A DNA stretch of 47,924 nucleotides from the NCBI RefSeq assembly GCF_030411955.1, contig NZ_JASNRA010000018.1:57772-105695 (forward strand), read 5' to 3'. The notes below the pieces were generated by a model that was not told the DNA's origin, made no database searches, and worked only from the letters and a program-made list of their open reading frames with translations. Shown piece after piece: positions 21,882 through 30,239 of the stretch. Position numbers and translations under genes: made by a program. Numbering within the stretch: position 1 is the first letter of the stretch; the number at the start of each line of letters is the position of its first letter. Source of the stretch: Massilia sp. YIM B02443. GTDB taxonomy: Bacteria > Pseudomonadota > Gammaproteobacteria > Burkholderiales > Burkholderiaceae_D.

Positions 21882-24295
21882 GTGGTACTTCCCCTCAAGC
21901 GCAGTGCATTACCGATCACCGATACCGAACTCAGGCTCATGGCCAGCGCGGCGATCATCGGCGATAGTAGCTGCCCGGTGAAGGGATAAAGCAGACCTGC
22001 GGCCAGCGGAATTCCCATGGCGTTGTAAACAAAGGCGAAGGCGAGATTCTGCCTCATGTTGCGCACAGTCTCCAACGAAAGAAGTCGCGATCGCGAAATG
22101 GCACGCAAGTCGCCCTTGATGAGTGTGACGTGTGCCGAATTGATGGCGACGTCAGTACCGGTACCCATTGCAATCCCAACGTCCGCTTTCGCCAGCGCCG
22201 GGGCATCGTTAATGCCATCGCCGGCCATTGCCACTACCTTGCCCTGTTGCTGCAGCCTTTCGACCAGGGCCAGTTTATCCTGTGGCGTGACCTCTCCGTA
22301 GACCTCCGAAATCCCGAGCCTCGACGCGACCGCCTTCGCCGTGGTCACGCCATCTCCGGTCGCCATCACCACCGTCATGCCGGCATCGCGCAGCGTCGCC
22401 AGCGCTTCCGGCGTCGTCGCCTTGACTGGATCAGACAACGCGATCAGGCCGACAAGCTTTCCCTGAAGTGCCAGGTACATGACGCTTGCACCGACTTGTC
22501 GAAGCTCTTCCGCGGCCTTCTGTAGTGGCGTCCAGTCGACCTTTTCGGTGTCCATGAGCGCCGTATTGCCCAACGCAACCCGCTCGCCCTGCACTGTGCC
22601 CCGTACACCGATCCCACTGGACGATTCGAAGGTTTCAGGCTTGTGCAGCGGCAGATTCCGCCTGCGTGCTTCCGCGACGATGGCGTGTGCCAGCGGGTGC
22701 TCGCTCCCCTGGTCGATACTTGCCGCGATCCGTAGAACATCGACTTCCTGGAACCCGGGGGCAGCGATCGCCCGGTCGAACGCAGGTTTTCCTTCCGTGA
22801 GCGTGCCGGTCTTGTCGACGATGAACGTATCGACCTTGCGCATCGCTTCGATCGCCGCGGCATCGCGGAACAGCACGCCCTGGGTGGCGGCGCGGCCTGT
22901 CGCGGCCATGATCGACATCGGCGTCGCCAAGCCCAATGCACACGGGCAGGCGATGATCAGGACCGCAACGGAGTTTACGAAGCCGTAGACCCAGCTGGGC
23001 TCGGGCCCGAACAGCCCCCAACCGATCAAGGTAAGCAGCGCGACGGCCACGACGACGGTGACGAAATAGCCGGCCACCACGTCGGCCAGGCGCTGCATGG
23101 GCGCCCGCGAACGTTGCGCCTGCGCGACCATCTGCACGATCTGGGACAGCATGGTCTGCGATCCTACGCGCTCGGAGCGAATGACGAGACTGCCGCTCGT
23201 GTTGATGGTTGCGCCGATGACCTTGTCGCCGGGGCGCTTCGTCACCGGTAGCGGCTCGCCAGTGAGCATGGCTTCGTCCACCGCGCTTTCGCCCTCCAGG
23301 ACCACCCCGTCGACCGGCACCTTCTCGCCAGGCCTGACCCGCAGCGAATCGCCGATGTGGACGTGCGAAAGCTCGATGTCTTCCTCGGTGCCATCGGCGC
23401 GGATCCGCCTGGCCGTTTTCGGCGCAAGGCCGAGCAAGGATTTGATCGCAGCCGATGTCTGCGAGCGTGCACGCAGCTCGAGGATCTGACCGAGCAGGGT
23501 CAGCGAAACGATGACGGCGGCGGCCTCGTAGTAGACGCCGATACGGCCGTGCATCGCGAAGTTCGACGGAAACAGGCCCGGGAACACGGTCGCAACCAGG
23601 CTGTAACCATACGCCGCGGCGACCCCGATACTGATCAAGGTCCACATATTGGGGCTGCGATTCTTGAACGACTGCGCACCACGGACAAAGAAAGGCCACC
23701 CGGCCCACAGGACGACCGGCGTGCTGAGGACGAGCTCGATCCAGCTCTGGTAAGCAAGGCCTCCGCTGAAGATCCGGTGCCCTGCCATCGCCAGGATGGT
23801 GACGACGACCGTCAGCGGCAGCGTCCACCGGAAACGACGGCGGAAGTCCTCCAGTTCCGGATTCTCTTCATCCTCCAGCGACGGCAGCATCGGCTCCAGG
23901 GACATTCCGCATATCGGACAATTACCCGGGGTGGCTTGCTGGATTTCCGGATGCATCGGGCAGGTGTAGATCGTCCCTGGCGGCGCCTCGGGCATAGCCG
24001 CGGGGGCGCCTTTCTCCGTATAGCTGGTGGGATCGGCGCGAAACCTGTCCATGCACTTCACGCTGCAAAAGTGATAGAGGACGCCGTCGTGCTCGACGCG
24101 CCGATCCGGCCGGTCGGCAACGTTCATCCCGCATACGGGATCGGTATAGGGCTTATCGGACGCAGCAGTCGGATGATGTTGGGATGCACCGGCCATGCTT
24201 GCACCGGAGGCGTCGACGGCATGATGCCCGTGCGCGTGGTGGCATTCGTGGCCCTTCTGCTGGTGACCGACGTGATCATGCACTTCATGTTTCAT
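21878..24295 (-). CDS. Copper/silver-translocating P1B-type ATPase with YHS and heavy-metal-binding domains
   Basis: 805 residues, inner membrane, exporting Cu+ or Ag+ from the cytoplasm with ATP. Order: His-rich head (residues about 1-45, many HH/GH), YHS domain (DPVCGMNV to CMDRFRADP, about 52-92), heavy-metal-binding domain (YTCPMHPEI, GNCPICGMSLEPM, about 109-137). Then come eight membrane segments with the CPC metal site in IIACPCALGLATP, the phosphorylation motif DKTGTLTEGK, and GDGINDAPALAKADVGIAMG. No N-terminal CxxC-type HMA domain is present; the His-rich, YHS and CPMHP modules replace it, as in SilP-like pumps. The ATG at 24295 has a GGAG element; an upstream in-frame start at 24343 is less likely. 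Confidence 0.92.
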   Translation of the reverse strand: MKHEVHDHVGHQQKGHECHHAHGHHAVDASGASMAGASQHHPTAASDKPYTDPVCGMNVADRPDRRVEHDGVLYHFCSVKCMDRFRADPTSYTEKGAPAAMPEAPPGTIYTCPMHPEIQQATPGNCPICGMSLEPMLPSLEDEENPELEDFRRRFRWTLPLTVVVTILAMAGHRIFSGGLAYQSWIELVLSTPVVLWAGWPFFVRGAQSFKNRSPNMWTLISIGVAAAYGYSLVATVFPGLFPSNFAMHGRIGVYYEAAAVIVSLTLLGQILELRARSQTSAAIKSLLGLAPKTARRIRADGTEEDIELSHVHIGDSLRVRPGEKVPVDGVVLEGESAVDEAMLTGEPLPVTKRPGDKVIGATINTSGSLVIRSERVGSQTMLSQIVQMVAQAQRSRAPMQRLADVVAGYFVTVVVAVALLTLIGWGLFGPEPSWVYGFVNSVAVLIIACPCALGLATPMSIMAATGRAATQGVLFRDAAAIEAMRKVDTFIVDKTGTLTEGKPAFDRAIAAPGFQEVDVLRIAASIDQGSEHPLAHAIVAEARRRNLPLHKPETFESSSGIGVRGTVQGERVALGNTALMDTEKVDWTPLQKAAEELRQVGASVMYLALQGKLVGLIALSDPVKATTPEALATLRDAGMTVVMATGDGVTTAKAVASRLGISEVYGEVTPQDKLALVERLQQQGKVVAMAGDGINDAPALAKADVGIAMGTGTDVAINSAHVTLIKGDLRAISRSRLLSLETVRNMRQNLAFAFVYNAMGIPLAAGLLYPFTGQLLSPMIAALAMSLSSVSVIGNALRLRGSTT

Positions 24296-24364
24296 GGCAG
24301 CTCCAGTAAAAACCATTGTCCTCGCGCGGCCCGCCTGTCGCAAGCGGTGCGCGACCTGTGATGT

Positions 24365-24703
24365 CTATCCGTTTTCCTTGGCGTGATTCAGGGAATACCG
24401 TGGGATCTCGACCGTAAGATCCGCCTCCGCGACAATGGCCTGGCACGACAACCGGGACAAGTGCTCCACGCCCCATGCCCGGTCGAGCATGTCTTCCTCA
24501 TCCTCGCTCGCTTGGACGAGGGACGAGTATCCCTCCCTTACGATGACGTGACACGTCGTGCAGGCACCAACCTTGCCGCATGCATGCTCGATGTCGACGT
24601 CATTCTCCAGCAGCGCGTCGCAAATGCTGGTGCCGGGAGCGGCCACGATCGATGCGCCGGAAGGCGCGCACTCAGGATGCGGTAACACAGTAATTCTAGG
24701 CAT
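24365..24703 (-). CDS. fdx: 2Fe-2S ferredoxin (adrenodoxin/ISC Fdx type)
   Basis: 112 residues. Cluster ligands are visible in CGKVGACTTCHV (C-x5-C-x2-C, about residues 43-54) with the fourth cysteine in LSCQAIV near residue 87. The N-terminus ITVLPHPECAPSGASI is like IscFdx proteins. AAAGGAG precedes the ATG at 24703. Fdx normally belongs to the isc operon and feeds electrons to Fe-S assembly. Here it sits between a 66-residue ORF and the copper ATPase under a CueR-type promoter. A likely reason is that copper damages Fe-S clusters and a spare ferredoxin helps repair; that is inference. Confidence 0.88.
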   Translation of the reverse strand: MPRITVLPHPECAPSGASIVAAPGTSICDALLENDVDIEHACGKVGACTTCHVIVREGYSSLVQASEDEEDMLDRAWGVEHLSRLSCQAIVAEADLTVEIPRYSLNHAKENG

Positions 24704-24896
24704 GTGCCAACTCCTTTCCGGCACCTGGACTGCGGTACCGGCAGAACAGACAGCGTGGTGTCACTGGCGTCTCGTCCGAATCGGAAAGGGCACTCCCTGC
24801 CTGCTTCGCACGCGCGAAGTCGCGCAGGCCTGTACTTGGCATTGCGGCCACGCGCTTGTCTGAGCTGTGGGCCTCGCGACGGGTGGATTCATACAT
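24696..24896 (-). CDS. Small ORF, first gene behind the CueR-type promoter
   Basis: 66 residues, no family recognised. It has GGAGG six bases before its ATG, the best ribosome site in the neighbourhood, and its end overlaps the ferredoxin start by 8 bases, which suggests translational coupling. The only feature is a C-terminal CLFCRYR (CxxC) that could bind a metal, and a hydrophilic Ser/Arg/Lys-rich body. It begins about 30 bases after the -10 of the promoter at 24925-24955. Could be a leader peptide or a small metal-binding protein. Confidence 0.5.
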   Translation of the reverse strand: MYESTRREAHSSDKRVAAMPSTGLRDFARAKQAGSALSDSDETPVTPRCLFCRYRSPGAGKELAHA

Positions 24897-24924
24897 AAAA
24901 CGCCTCCGGAAAGTGGACTATTCC

Positions 24925-24955
24925 ACTGTAAACCTTCCAATGATGGAAAGGTCAA
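24925..24955 (-). promoter_or_regulatory. CueR-type (MerR family) copper-responsive promoter
   Basis: On the minus strand: -35 TTGACC (24950-24955), a 19-base spacer and -10 TACAGT (24925-24930). The spacer carries the dyad ACCTTTCC-ATCATT-GGAAGGT. The over-long 19-base spacer with ACCTTCC/GGAAGGT arms is the hallmark of promoters activated by CueR. It reads into the 66-residue ORF, ferredoxin and copper ATPase. No cueR gene lies in this window. Confidence 0.88.
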
Positions 24956-25200
24956 GCGGAATTTCCGCTGAACGAAGGCGCAGGTAGCGGCATGCCTTCC
25001 AGGGTGAAGCGGCGCCGCGTGCGACGTAGGAAAACACTGCGCGTCCATTTCCGATTCTGGAAGAAGTCCGACGACCCATGCTGTGCGCTGACGCACCCTG
25101 TTTGCATATCTCGCCAATGCGGCGTACCTGTCGCCCTGACTTTAGTCAGCCTTAAGAGCTGCTTCAGGCCAAAAAATGTCGTGCTATACTCGCGACACCT
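24956..25200. promoter_or_regulatory. Divergent gap: promoter and operator candidates for the plus-strand copper operon
   Basis: Between the CueR promoter and the ATG at 25201 I see no gene. A perfect dyad CTGACT-TT-AGTCAG lies at 25136-25149, a plausible site for a CopR/CusR-type activator. TATACT at 25185-25190 is a good -10 with only a weak -35 (TTCAGG, 25163-25168), as expected of an activated promoter. Transcription from it would begin near 25197, leaving almost no leader before the ATG at 25201. Confidence 0.5.
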
Positions 25201-25629
25201 ATGAACCGCGCACTCAAGACATTTCTGGTTTGGCTCCTGCTGGCCGTGCTTCCGCTGCACGCGCTTGCGGCCAACCGTATGTCGTGCGGCCCGGCTCACC
25301 AGCAGTCCAGCCAGATTTCGATTGATCCGGGCATGCAGTCCCACGAGCACATGGCCGATGCGCACGCTCATCACGGTGGCGAGCATGCAAGCCAGTCGGA
25401 CGACTCCCTGGTCGACGCCGATCCGGCAGACTCCAAGGCAGGTAAAAAGCCGCACTCCACCTGCAGTGCGTGCTCCGCGTTCTGCCTGGGCGCCGTCGCG
25501 CCACCCTCCACTCATTTCGCTGTCCCGGCTTTCGACGGCTCCAACGCAGTCGTCGTTGCTCCTGCGGCCTTCGCCGTTGGCTTCATCCAGGACGGCCCTC
25601 AACGCCCTCCCCGGCACCAATCCGCTTAA
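25201..25629 (+). CDS. Small secreted Cys/His-rich protein heading the copper operon (DUF2946-like)
   Basis: 142 residues with a signal peptide (cleavage near ALA-AN, residue 23). A His/Met/Asp-rich middle (MQSHEHMADAHAHHGGEH, about residues 45-62) is followed by the Cys cluster HSTCSACSAFCLG near 85-98 and a plain C-terminus. The lack of a ribosome site and the promoter four to ten bases upstream suggest a leaderless message. A protein with the same plan, RLKTFLLCLL start and CSGCCIG cluster, is encoded at 38726-39145. Copper binding is inferred from residues and operon. Confidence 0.7.
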   Translation: MNRALKTFLVWLLLAVLPLHALAANRMSCGPAHQQSSQISIDPGMQSHEHMADAHAHHGGEHASQSDDSLVDADPADSKAGKKPHSTCSACSAFCLGAVAPPSTHFAVPAFDGSNAVVVAPAAFAVGFIQDGPQRPPRHQSA

Positions 25630-25731
25630 TCGTAACAAGAGCTGACCCGCTGTCCTTTGGCGGCGCCGTCGTCGCTCTTGAGCACTCGTGCGTGCCCGTG
25701 CACGCCCTGTTACCGATTTTGAGGATTGTCC

Positions 25732-26100
25732 ATGACCTCCAAGCTTTTGGCCGCCGCTATAGGCGCCTTGCTGGTCCTGCCGATGTACGCGCACGCCCAG
25801 CAATCCCGTCCGCTGCCAGACCCTGCAGACCCCGCCGTCGCAGTGCCACCGACCGTGTACGAATCGGTCATCACCAGATCTTCGCCGGCGCCGCAGGCCG
25901 ACCAGGCCACGCCTGACAAATCCTGGCGCGCCGCAAACGATGCCGTTGCCGGAGCGCCGGGACACGCGGGACATGGTGCCCACGGCGGTGAACAGAATCA
26001 CCACGGCCATAAAGAAGCGCCGGCTCCGTCCGCACCAGCGCCCACGTCGCCAGCGAAGCCGGCCAGTCCTGCGCCTGTGGATCACAGCAAACATCATTAA
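25732..26100 (+). CDS. Secreted His/Pro/Ala-rich protein of the copper operon
   Basis: 122 residues from the ATG at 25732 (GAGG upstream). Signal peptide ends near AHA-QQ (residue 23). The mature part is low complexity: a Pro-rich start, then GHAGHGAHGGEQNHHGHKE near residues 79-97 and a Pro/Ala-rich tail ending HSKHH. No known domain. It is probably a periplasmic copper-binding peptide. It precedes the TolC-family gene by 12 bases. Confidence 0.65.
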   Translation: MTSKLLAAAIGALLVLPMYAHAQQSRPLPDPADPAVAVPPTVYESVITRSSPAPQADQATPDKSWRAANDAVAGAPGHAGHGAHGGEQNHHGHKEAPAPSAPAPTSPAKPASPAPVDHSKHH

Positions 26101-26112
26101 GCCGAACACATA

Positions 26113-27531
26113 ATGACAACAAAGCTTTCAATTCCCACAATGCGTGCCGTCGCGGCAGCTGCCATGGCCCTCGCGTTGAGCGGTTGCGCGACGTTCTCCA
26201 AGGACGGCGGCCTGGACGCAGTCTCATCCTTGACCGCCGAGCGCACCGGCCAGGACGTTCGCCTGCCCAAGACGAATGCCAATGGCGCGGCCATCCAGGA
26301 CGAGCTGAACCAATTGCTGAAACAGCCGCTCACCGCCGACAGTGCCGTTCGCATTGCCCTGATCAACAACCGGGGCCTGCGCGCCTCGCTCGCCGAGCTG
26401 GGTGTCGCCGAGGCGGACCTGGTGCAGGCGGGCCGAATGGCTAATCCAGGTTTCAGTTTTGGCCGCATGTCCGGCGGCGGCGAAACGGAGATCGAACGCA
26501 GCGTCATGTTCGATCTCGTCGGTTTGGTGACCATTCCGATCCGCCGCGATATCGAGTCGCGCCGCTTCGAGAGCGCCAAGCTGGTCGCGGCAACCGAAGC
26601 GGTCCGGCTCGCGCTTGACACTCGCAAGGCCTACTTCAATGCTGTTGCCGCTGTGCAGTCGGCGCGCTACGCAGAGCAGGTCCGCGAGGCGGCCGGCGCG
26701 AGTGCCGAGCTGGCGCAACGCATGACCAAGGTCGGACACCTGAGTGCCCTTGACCAGGCGCGCGAACAGGCATTCTCGAGCGAAGCCTCGACCCAGCTTG
26801 CGCGCGCGCGCCACAATGCGACCGCTGCGCGCGAGCAGCTTGCGCGGCTGATGGGTGTGTGGGGAGAGAACACGACGTTCCAGCTTCCCGACAAGCTGCC
26901 GGAGCTGCCGGCGGCGCCACGTGAGGCAGGCAATATCGAGTCGCTCGCCATGCAGCAGCGCCTCGATGTGCGCCTGGCAAAGCTTGGGACCGAGTCGACC
27001 GCGCGCGCCCTGGGACTGACGAAGGCAACCGGCGTCATCAACGTGCTCGACGCTGGCTACGTCAACAAGAGCACATCCGGCGCGCCACGTGAGAACGGTT
27101 ACGAGATCGAGCTCGCCCTGCCGATCTTCGACTGGGGAGGCGCACGTGTCGCAAAGGCCGAGGCGCTGTACATGCAATCGGTCCACCGCACCGCCGATAC
27201 CGCCATCAATGCCCGGTCGCAGGTCCGCGAAGCGTATTCAGCTTACCGGACCACCTATGACGTCGCCAGGCAGCACCGCGATGAGCTGGTACCACTGCGC
27301 AAGAAGATCTCCGAAGAGAGTCTGCTTCGCTACAACGGCATGCTCATGAGCGTGTTCGAACTGCTGGCCGACGCACGCGCACAGATAGCGGGCGTGAACG
27401 CGGCCATCGATGCCCAGCGTGATTTCTGGATCGCGGAAACGGATCTGCAGGCCGCCATCAGCGGCAGCGGCGGTTCGTCGCTCTCCATGGCTTCCTCCGC
27501 CGCGTCCACCGAAGCCGCCGCCGAACATTAA
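26113..27531 (+). CDS. TolC-family outer-membrane lipoprotein
   Basis: 472 residues with a lipoprotein signal (lipobox LSGC, Cys about residue 24) and two OEP repeats of long amphipathic helices (about residues 70-250 and 285-450). Typical of outer-membrane channels of copper clusters. No inner-membrane RND or ABC partner is in this operon; a separate CusCBA-like system with its own channel is at 40023-46089. It lies between the His-rich gene and the multicopper oxidase gene, 18 bases from the latter. Confidence 0.85.
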   Translation: MTTKLSIPTMRAVAAAAMALALSGCATFSKDGGLDAVSSLTAERTGQDVRLPKTNANGAAIQDELNQLLKQPLTADSAVRIALINNRGLRASLAELGVAEADLVQAGRMANPGFSFGRMSGGGETEIERSVMFDLVGLVTIPIRRDIESRRFESAKLVAATEAVRLALDTRKAYFNAVAAVQSARYAEQVREAAGASAELAQRMTKVGHLSALDQAREQAFSSEASTQLARARHNATAAREQLARLMGVWGENTTFQLPDKLPELPAAPREAGNIESLAMQQRLDVRLAKLGTESTARALGLTKATGVINVLDAGYVNKSTSGAPRENGYEIELALPIFDWGGARVAKAEALYMQSVHRTADTAINARSQVREAYSAYRTTYDVARQHRDELVPLRKKISEESLLRYNGMLMSVFELLADARAQIAGVNAAIDAQRDFWIAETDLQAAISGSGGSSLSMASSAASTEAAAEH

Positions 27532-27549
27532 ACAAGGATTGAATCAGCA

Positions 27550-28941
27550 ATGAGTTCTCGTCGAGATTTTTTCACTGGCGCAGCCGCCCTGGTCGGCGCC
27601 GGACTGGTCAGCCGCGCTGGCGCGGCCACCCTCCCGGAAGCCCCGGTCATGACCAGCGCCGCCACGCAGCCGCCACCGCCGCCGCCCAACGGCAGGCCGT
27701 ATAACCCCGTCGTTACCCTGAACGGCTGGTCGCTGCCCTGGCGAATGAACAATGGCGTCAAGGAGTTCCACCTGATCGCCGAACCGGTCGTGCGCGAGAT
27801 CGCGCCCGGCATGAAGGCGAACCTGTGGGGCTACAACGGGCAGAGCCCGGGGCCGACCATCGAAGTGGTCGAAGGTGACCGTGTGCGTATTTTTGTCACC
27901 AACAAGCTACCGGAGCACACCAGTATCCACTGGCACGGCCAGCGCCTGCCGAACGGGATGGATGGCGTCACAGGCCTGAATCAGCCGGGCATCCAGCCGG
28001 GCAAGACCTTCGTCTACGAGTTTGTCGCCCGGCGCCCTGGCACCTTCATGTACCACCCGCATGCCGACGAAATGGTCCAGATGGCGATGGGCATGATGGG
28101 ATTCTGGGTCACGCACCCGAAGAATCCGGCCCACCACCGCGTCGACCGCGATTTCGTGTTCCTGCTCAACGCTTACGACATCGAGCCGGGCAGCTACACG
28201 CCGCGCGTGAACGAGATGCTCGACTTTAACATCTGGACCTTCAACAGCCGCGCCTTCCCAGGCATCGACACCATGAACGTGCGCCAGGGCGACCGCGTGC
28301 GCATCCGCGCCGGTAACCTGACGATGACGAACCACCCAATCCACCTGCATGGCCATGAGTTCGAGGTCACCGGCACCGATGGCGGCTGGACCCGTCCGGA
28401 GTCGCGCTGGCCGGAAGTGACGACCGATATCGCCGTGGGCCAGATGCGCGCCATCGAGTTCATCGCGGACGAGCCGGGCGACTGGGCCTTCCACTGCCAC
28501 AAGTCGCACCACACCATGAACGCGATGGGACACGACGTGCCGAACCTGATCGGCGTCGACCACCGCGGCGTCGCCGAGAAAATCACGAAGCTCGTGCCCG
28601 ACTACATGGTGATGGGCGAGAAAGGCGGCTCGATGGGCGACATGGAAATGCCGCTCCCGGAGAACACCCTGCCGATGATGACCGGCCAGGGTCCCTTCGG
28701 CGGCGTCGAGATGGGCGGCATGTTCACCGTGCTCAAGGTGCGCAAGGACCAGAAGCCGGGCGACTACAAGGACCCGGGCTGGTACAAGCACCCCGCCGGC
28801 ACCGTCGCCTACGAGTGGAAAGGCGAGCCGCCGGCCGCAGTGCGCAGCCAGAGCGCGGGCGGCCAGGCGATGCCCGCTGCCAAGCCTGGGGACGTCGAAG
28901 TCACCGTCCGCAAGCCGACCAGCCACAAGGGTCATCACTGA
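27550..28941 (+). CDS. Periplasmic multicopper oxidase
   Basis: 463 residues with a Tat-like signal (SRRDFFTGAAALVGAG, residues 3-18). Copper motifs are HWHGQRLPNGMDG near residue 124, HPHADEM near 173, HPIHLHGHEF near 263 and HCHKSHHTMNAMGH near 317-330. The protein is shorter than CopA/CueO and has only two evident cupredoxin domains plus a C-terminal Met/Gly-rich extension (GEKGGSMGDMEMPLPENTLP). It therefore resembles the copper-cluster MCO group of Betaproteobacteria. Likely oxidises Cu+ in the periplasm. Confidence 0.87.
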   Translation: MSSRRDFFTGAAALVGAGLVSRAGAATLPEAPVMTSAATQPPPPPPNGRPYNPVVTLNGWSLPWRMNNGVKEFHLIAEPVVREIAPGMKANLWGYNGQSPGPTIEVVEGDRVRIFVTNKLPEHTSIHWHGQRLPNGMDGVTGLNQPGIQPGKTFVYEFVARRPGTFMYHPHADEMVQMAMGMMGFWVTHPKNPAHHRVDRDFVFLLNAYDIEPGSYTPRVNEMLDFNIWTFNSRAFPGIDTMNVRQGDRVRIRAGNLTMTNHPIHLHGHEFEVTGTDGGWTRPESRWPEVTTDIAVGQMRAIEFIADEPGDWAFHCHKSHHTMNAMGHDVPNLIGVDHRGVAEKITKLVPDYMVMGEKGGSMGDMEMPLPENTLPMMTGQGPFGGVEMGGMFTVLKVRKDQKPGDYKDPGWYKHPAGTVAYEWKGEPPAAVRSQSAGGQAMPAAKPGDVEVTVRKPTSHKGHH

Positions 28942-28964
28942 TCGCAACAGGAAAGGACGAACCC

Positions 28965-29408
28965 ATGATCCGACGACTAGCAAGCAAGATCGCGCTCGCC
29001 GCTGCATTGTGCGCTCCGGCGCTCGCAATGGCGGCCGCACCGGTTATCGACGTCTTCAAGAGCGCCTCGTGCGGGTGCTGCACCGCTTGGGTGGAGCACC
29101 TGAAAACGAACGGCTTCCAGACTAGGGTGGCCAACGTCGACAATCCTTCGGACTACCGCGAACGTGGCGGGATCCCGAATGAACTCGGCTCTTGCCATAC
29201 CGCGATGGTAGGCGGTTATGCCATCGAAGGCCACGTCCCTGCCAGCGACATCAAGCGCCTCCTTGCCGAGAAGCCCAAGGCAAAAGGGCTGGCAGTTCCC
29301 GCGATGCCGCTCGGCTCTCCGGGCATGGAGGGCCCGCGCAAGGATCCGTACAACGTCCTGCTGGTACAGGCCGACGGCAGTACCAAAGTATTCAAGCACT
29401 ACAACTGA
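28965..29408 (+). CDS. DUF411 periplasmic metal-binding protein
   Basis: 147 residues from the ATG at 28965 (GGAAAGGA upstream). Signal peptide ends near AMA-AA (residue 23). The DUF411 signature is visible: VFKSASCGCCTAWVEHLK with C36, C38 and C39, then LGSCHTAMVGGYAIEGHVP and a YNVLLV C-terminal strand. Proteins of this family occur in copper/silver resistance operons and may act as periplasmic copper chaperones. Overlap with the multicopper oxidase frame is avoided by this start. Confidence 0.88.
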   Translation: MIRRLASKIALAAALCAPALAMAAAPVIDVFKSASCGCCTAWVEHLKTNGFQTRVANVDNPSDYRERGGIPNELGSCHTAMVGGYAIEGHVPASDIKRLLAEKPKAKGLAVPAMPLGSPGMEGPRKDPYNVLLVQADGSTKVFKHYN

Positions 29409-29440
29409 ACAGTATTTCCTCACGAACGAAAGGAATGAAC

Positions 29441-29797
29441 ATGAACGCACTCTCGAAACTGACTCTCGCAATCACCCTGGCCGCCGCAGCGTCCGTTGCC
29501 ACCGCCCAGAACGGCGCGCACAGCGCCCATGGTGCTCATGACGCTCATGCTGGCCACGCGGCGCCGGCGACGGCTGAACTCACCGATGGCGAAGTCAAGA
29601 AGATCGACAAGGAAGCCGGCAAAATCACGCTGCGCCATGGCGAATTGAAGAACCTCAACATGTCAGCGATGACCATGGTGTTTCGGGTTAAAGACCCGGC
29701 CATGCTGGACCAGGTAAAGGCGGGCGACAAGGTCAAGTTCGCAGCCGACCGCGTCAACGGCGCGGTCACGATCGTCCAGCTCCAGGCGGCCCAGTAA
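29441..29797 (+). CDS. cusF: CusF-like periplasmic copper-binding protein with altered Trp site
   Basis: 118 residues. Signal peptide ends near ATA-QN (residue 23), followed by a His-rich linker (HSAHGAHDAHAGHAA) and a CusF OB-fold (about residues 45-118). The copper-site block reads ITLRHGELKNLNMSAMTMVF. The His and the MxM pair of CusF are present, but the Trp that stacks on copper (WPxMTM in CusF) is replaced by Met. The ATG at 29441 is favoured over the one at 29435 because AAGGA then has a proper spacing. It probably hands Cu+ to efflux components. Confidence 0.86.
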   Translation: MNALSKLTLAITLAAAASVATAQNGAHSAHGAHDAHAGHAAPATAELTDGEVKKIDKEAGKITLRHGELKNLNMSAMTMVFRVKDPAMLDQVKAGDKVKFAADRVNGAVTIVQLQAAQ

Positions 29798-29872
29798 GCC
29801 CACCGAGCCCATCCATCAACCGGAGGCTCGGTACGCTTGAACCGCGTTTGGCGAGCCTCCCAGGAGACCAGC

Positions 29873-30238
29873 ATGAAAATCAAATCTTTCTTTGCAGCGG
29901 CAGTAGCGGTAGCCGGACTGGTGGCGACTTCCGCCGCGTCCGCACACGCCAAACTCGAGTCGTCGTCGCCACAAGCGAATGCGATAGTGAGCCCGGCGCC
30001 TTCGCAAGTGCGCCTGCAGTTCAGCGAGCAACTTGAGCTGCCATTCAGCAAGGTCAAACTGGTTGACGAGAAAGGCGCGGTCGTCGAGGCAAGCAAGACA
30101 GCCCTCGACGATGCGAATCCCAAGGTGCTGGTCGCCACCGTTCCGGCCCTGCACTCCGGGGCCTGGCGGGTTCAATGGTCCACGGTTACACGGGACGGTC
30201 ACAAGGTCAAAGGCCAATTCGACTTCCGGGTAAAGTGA
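29873..30238 (+). CDS. copC: Copper resistance protein CopC
   Basis: 121 residues from the ATG at 29873 (AGGAGA upstream). Signal peptide cleavage after ASA would leave His25 as the mature N-terminus, the classic Cu(II) ligand of CopC. The cupredoxin-like fold shows VRLQFSEQLELPFSKVKLVD and the C-terminal TRDGHKVKGQFDFRV with the second site Asp/His. No Met-rich Cu(I) loop is seen, so it is the Cu(II)-only type. CopD follows after one base. Confidence 0.9.
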   Translation: MKIKSFFAAAVAVAGLVATSAASAHAKLESSSPQANAIVSPAPSQVRLQFSEQLELPFSKVKLVDEKGAVVEASKTALDDANPKVLVATVPALHSGAWRVQWSTVTRDGHKVKGQFDFRVK

Positions 30239-30239
30239 C

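Noticed and set aside
26113..27531. TolC-family lipoprotein as part of a complete efflux pump in the same operon
   Set aside because: No adaptor or inner-membrane pump gene lies in this operon, so a complete system cannot be claimed.
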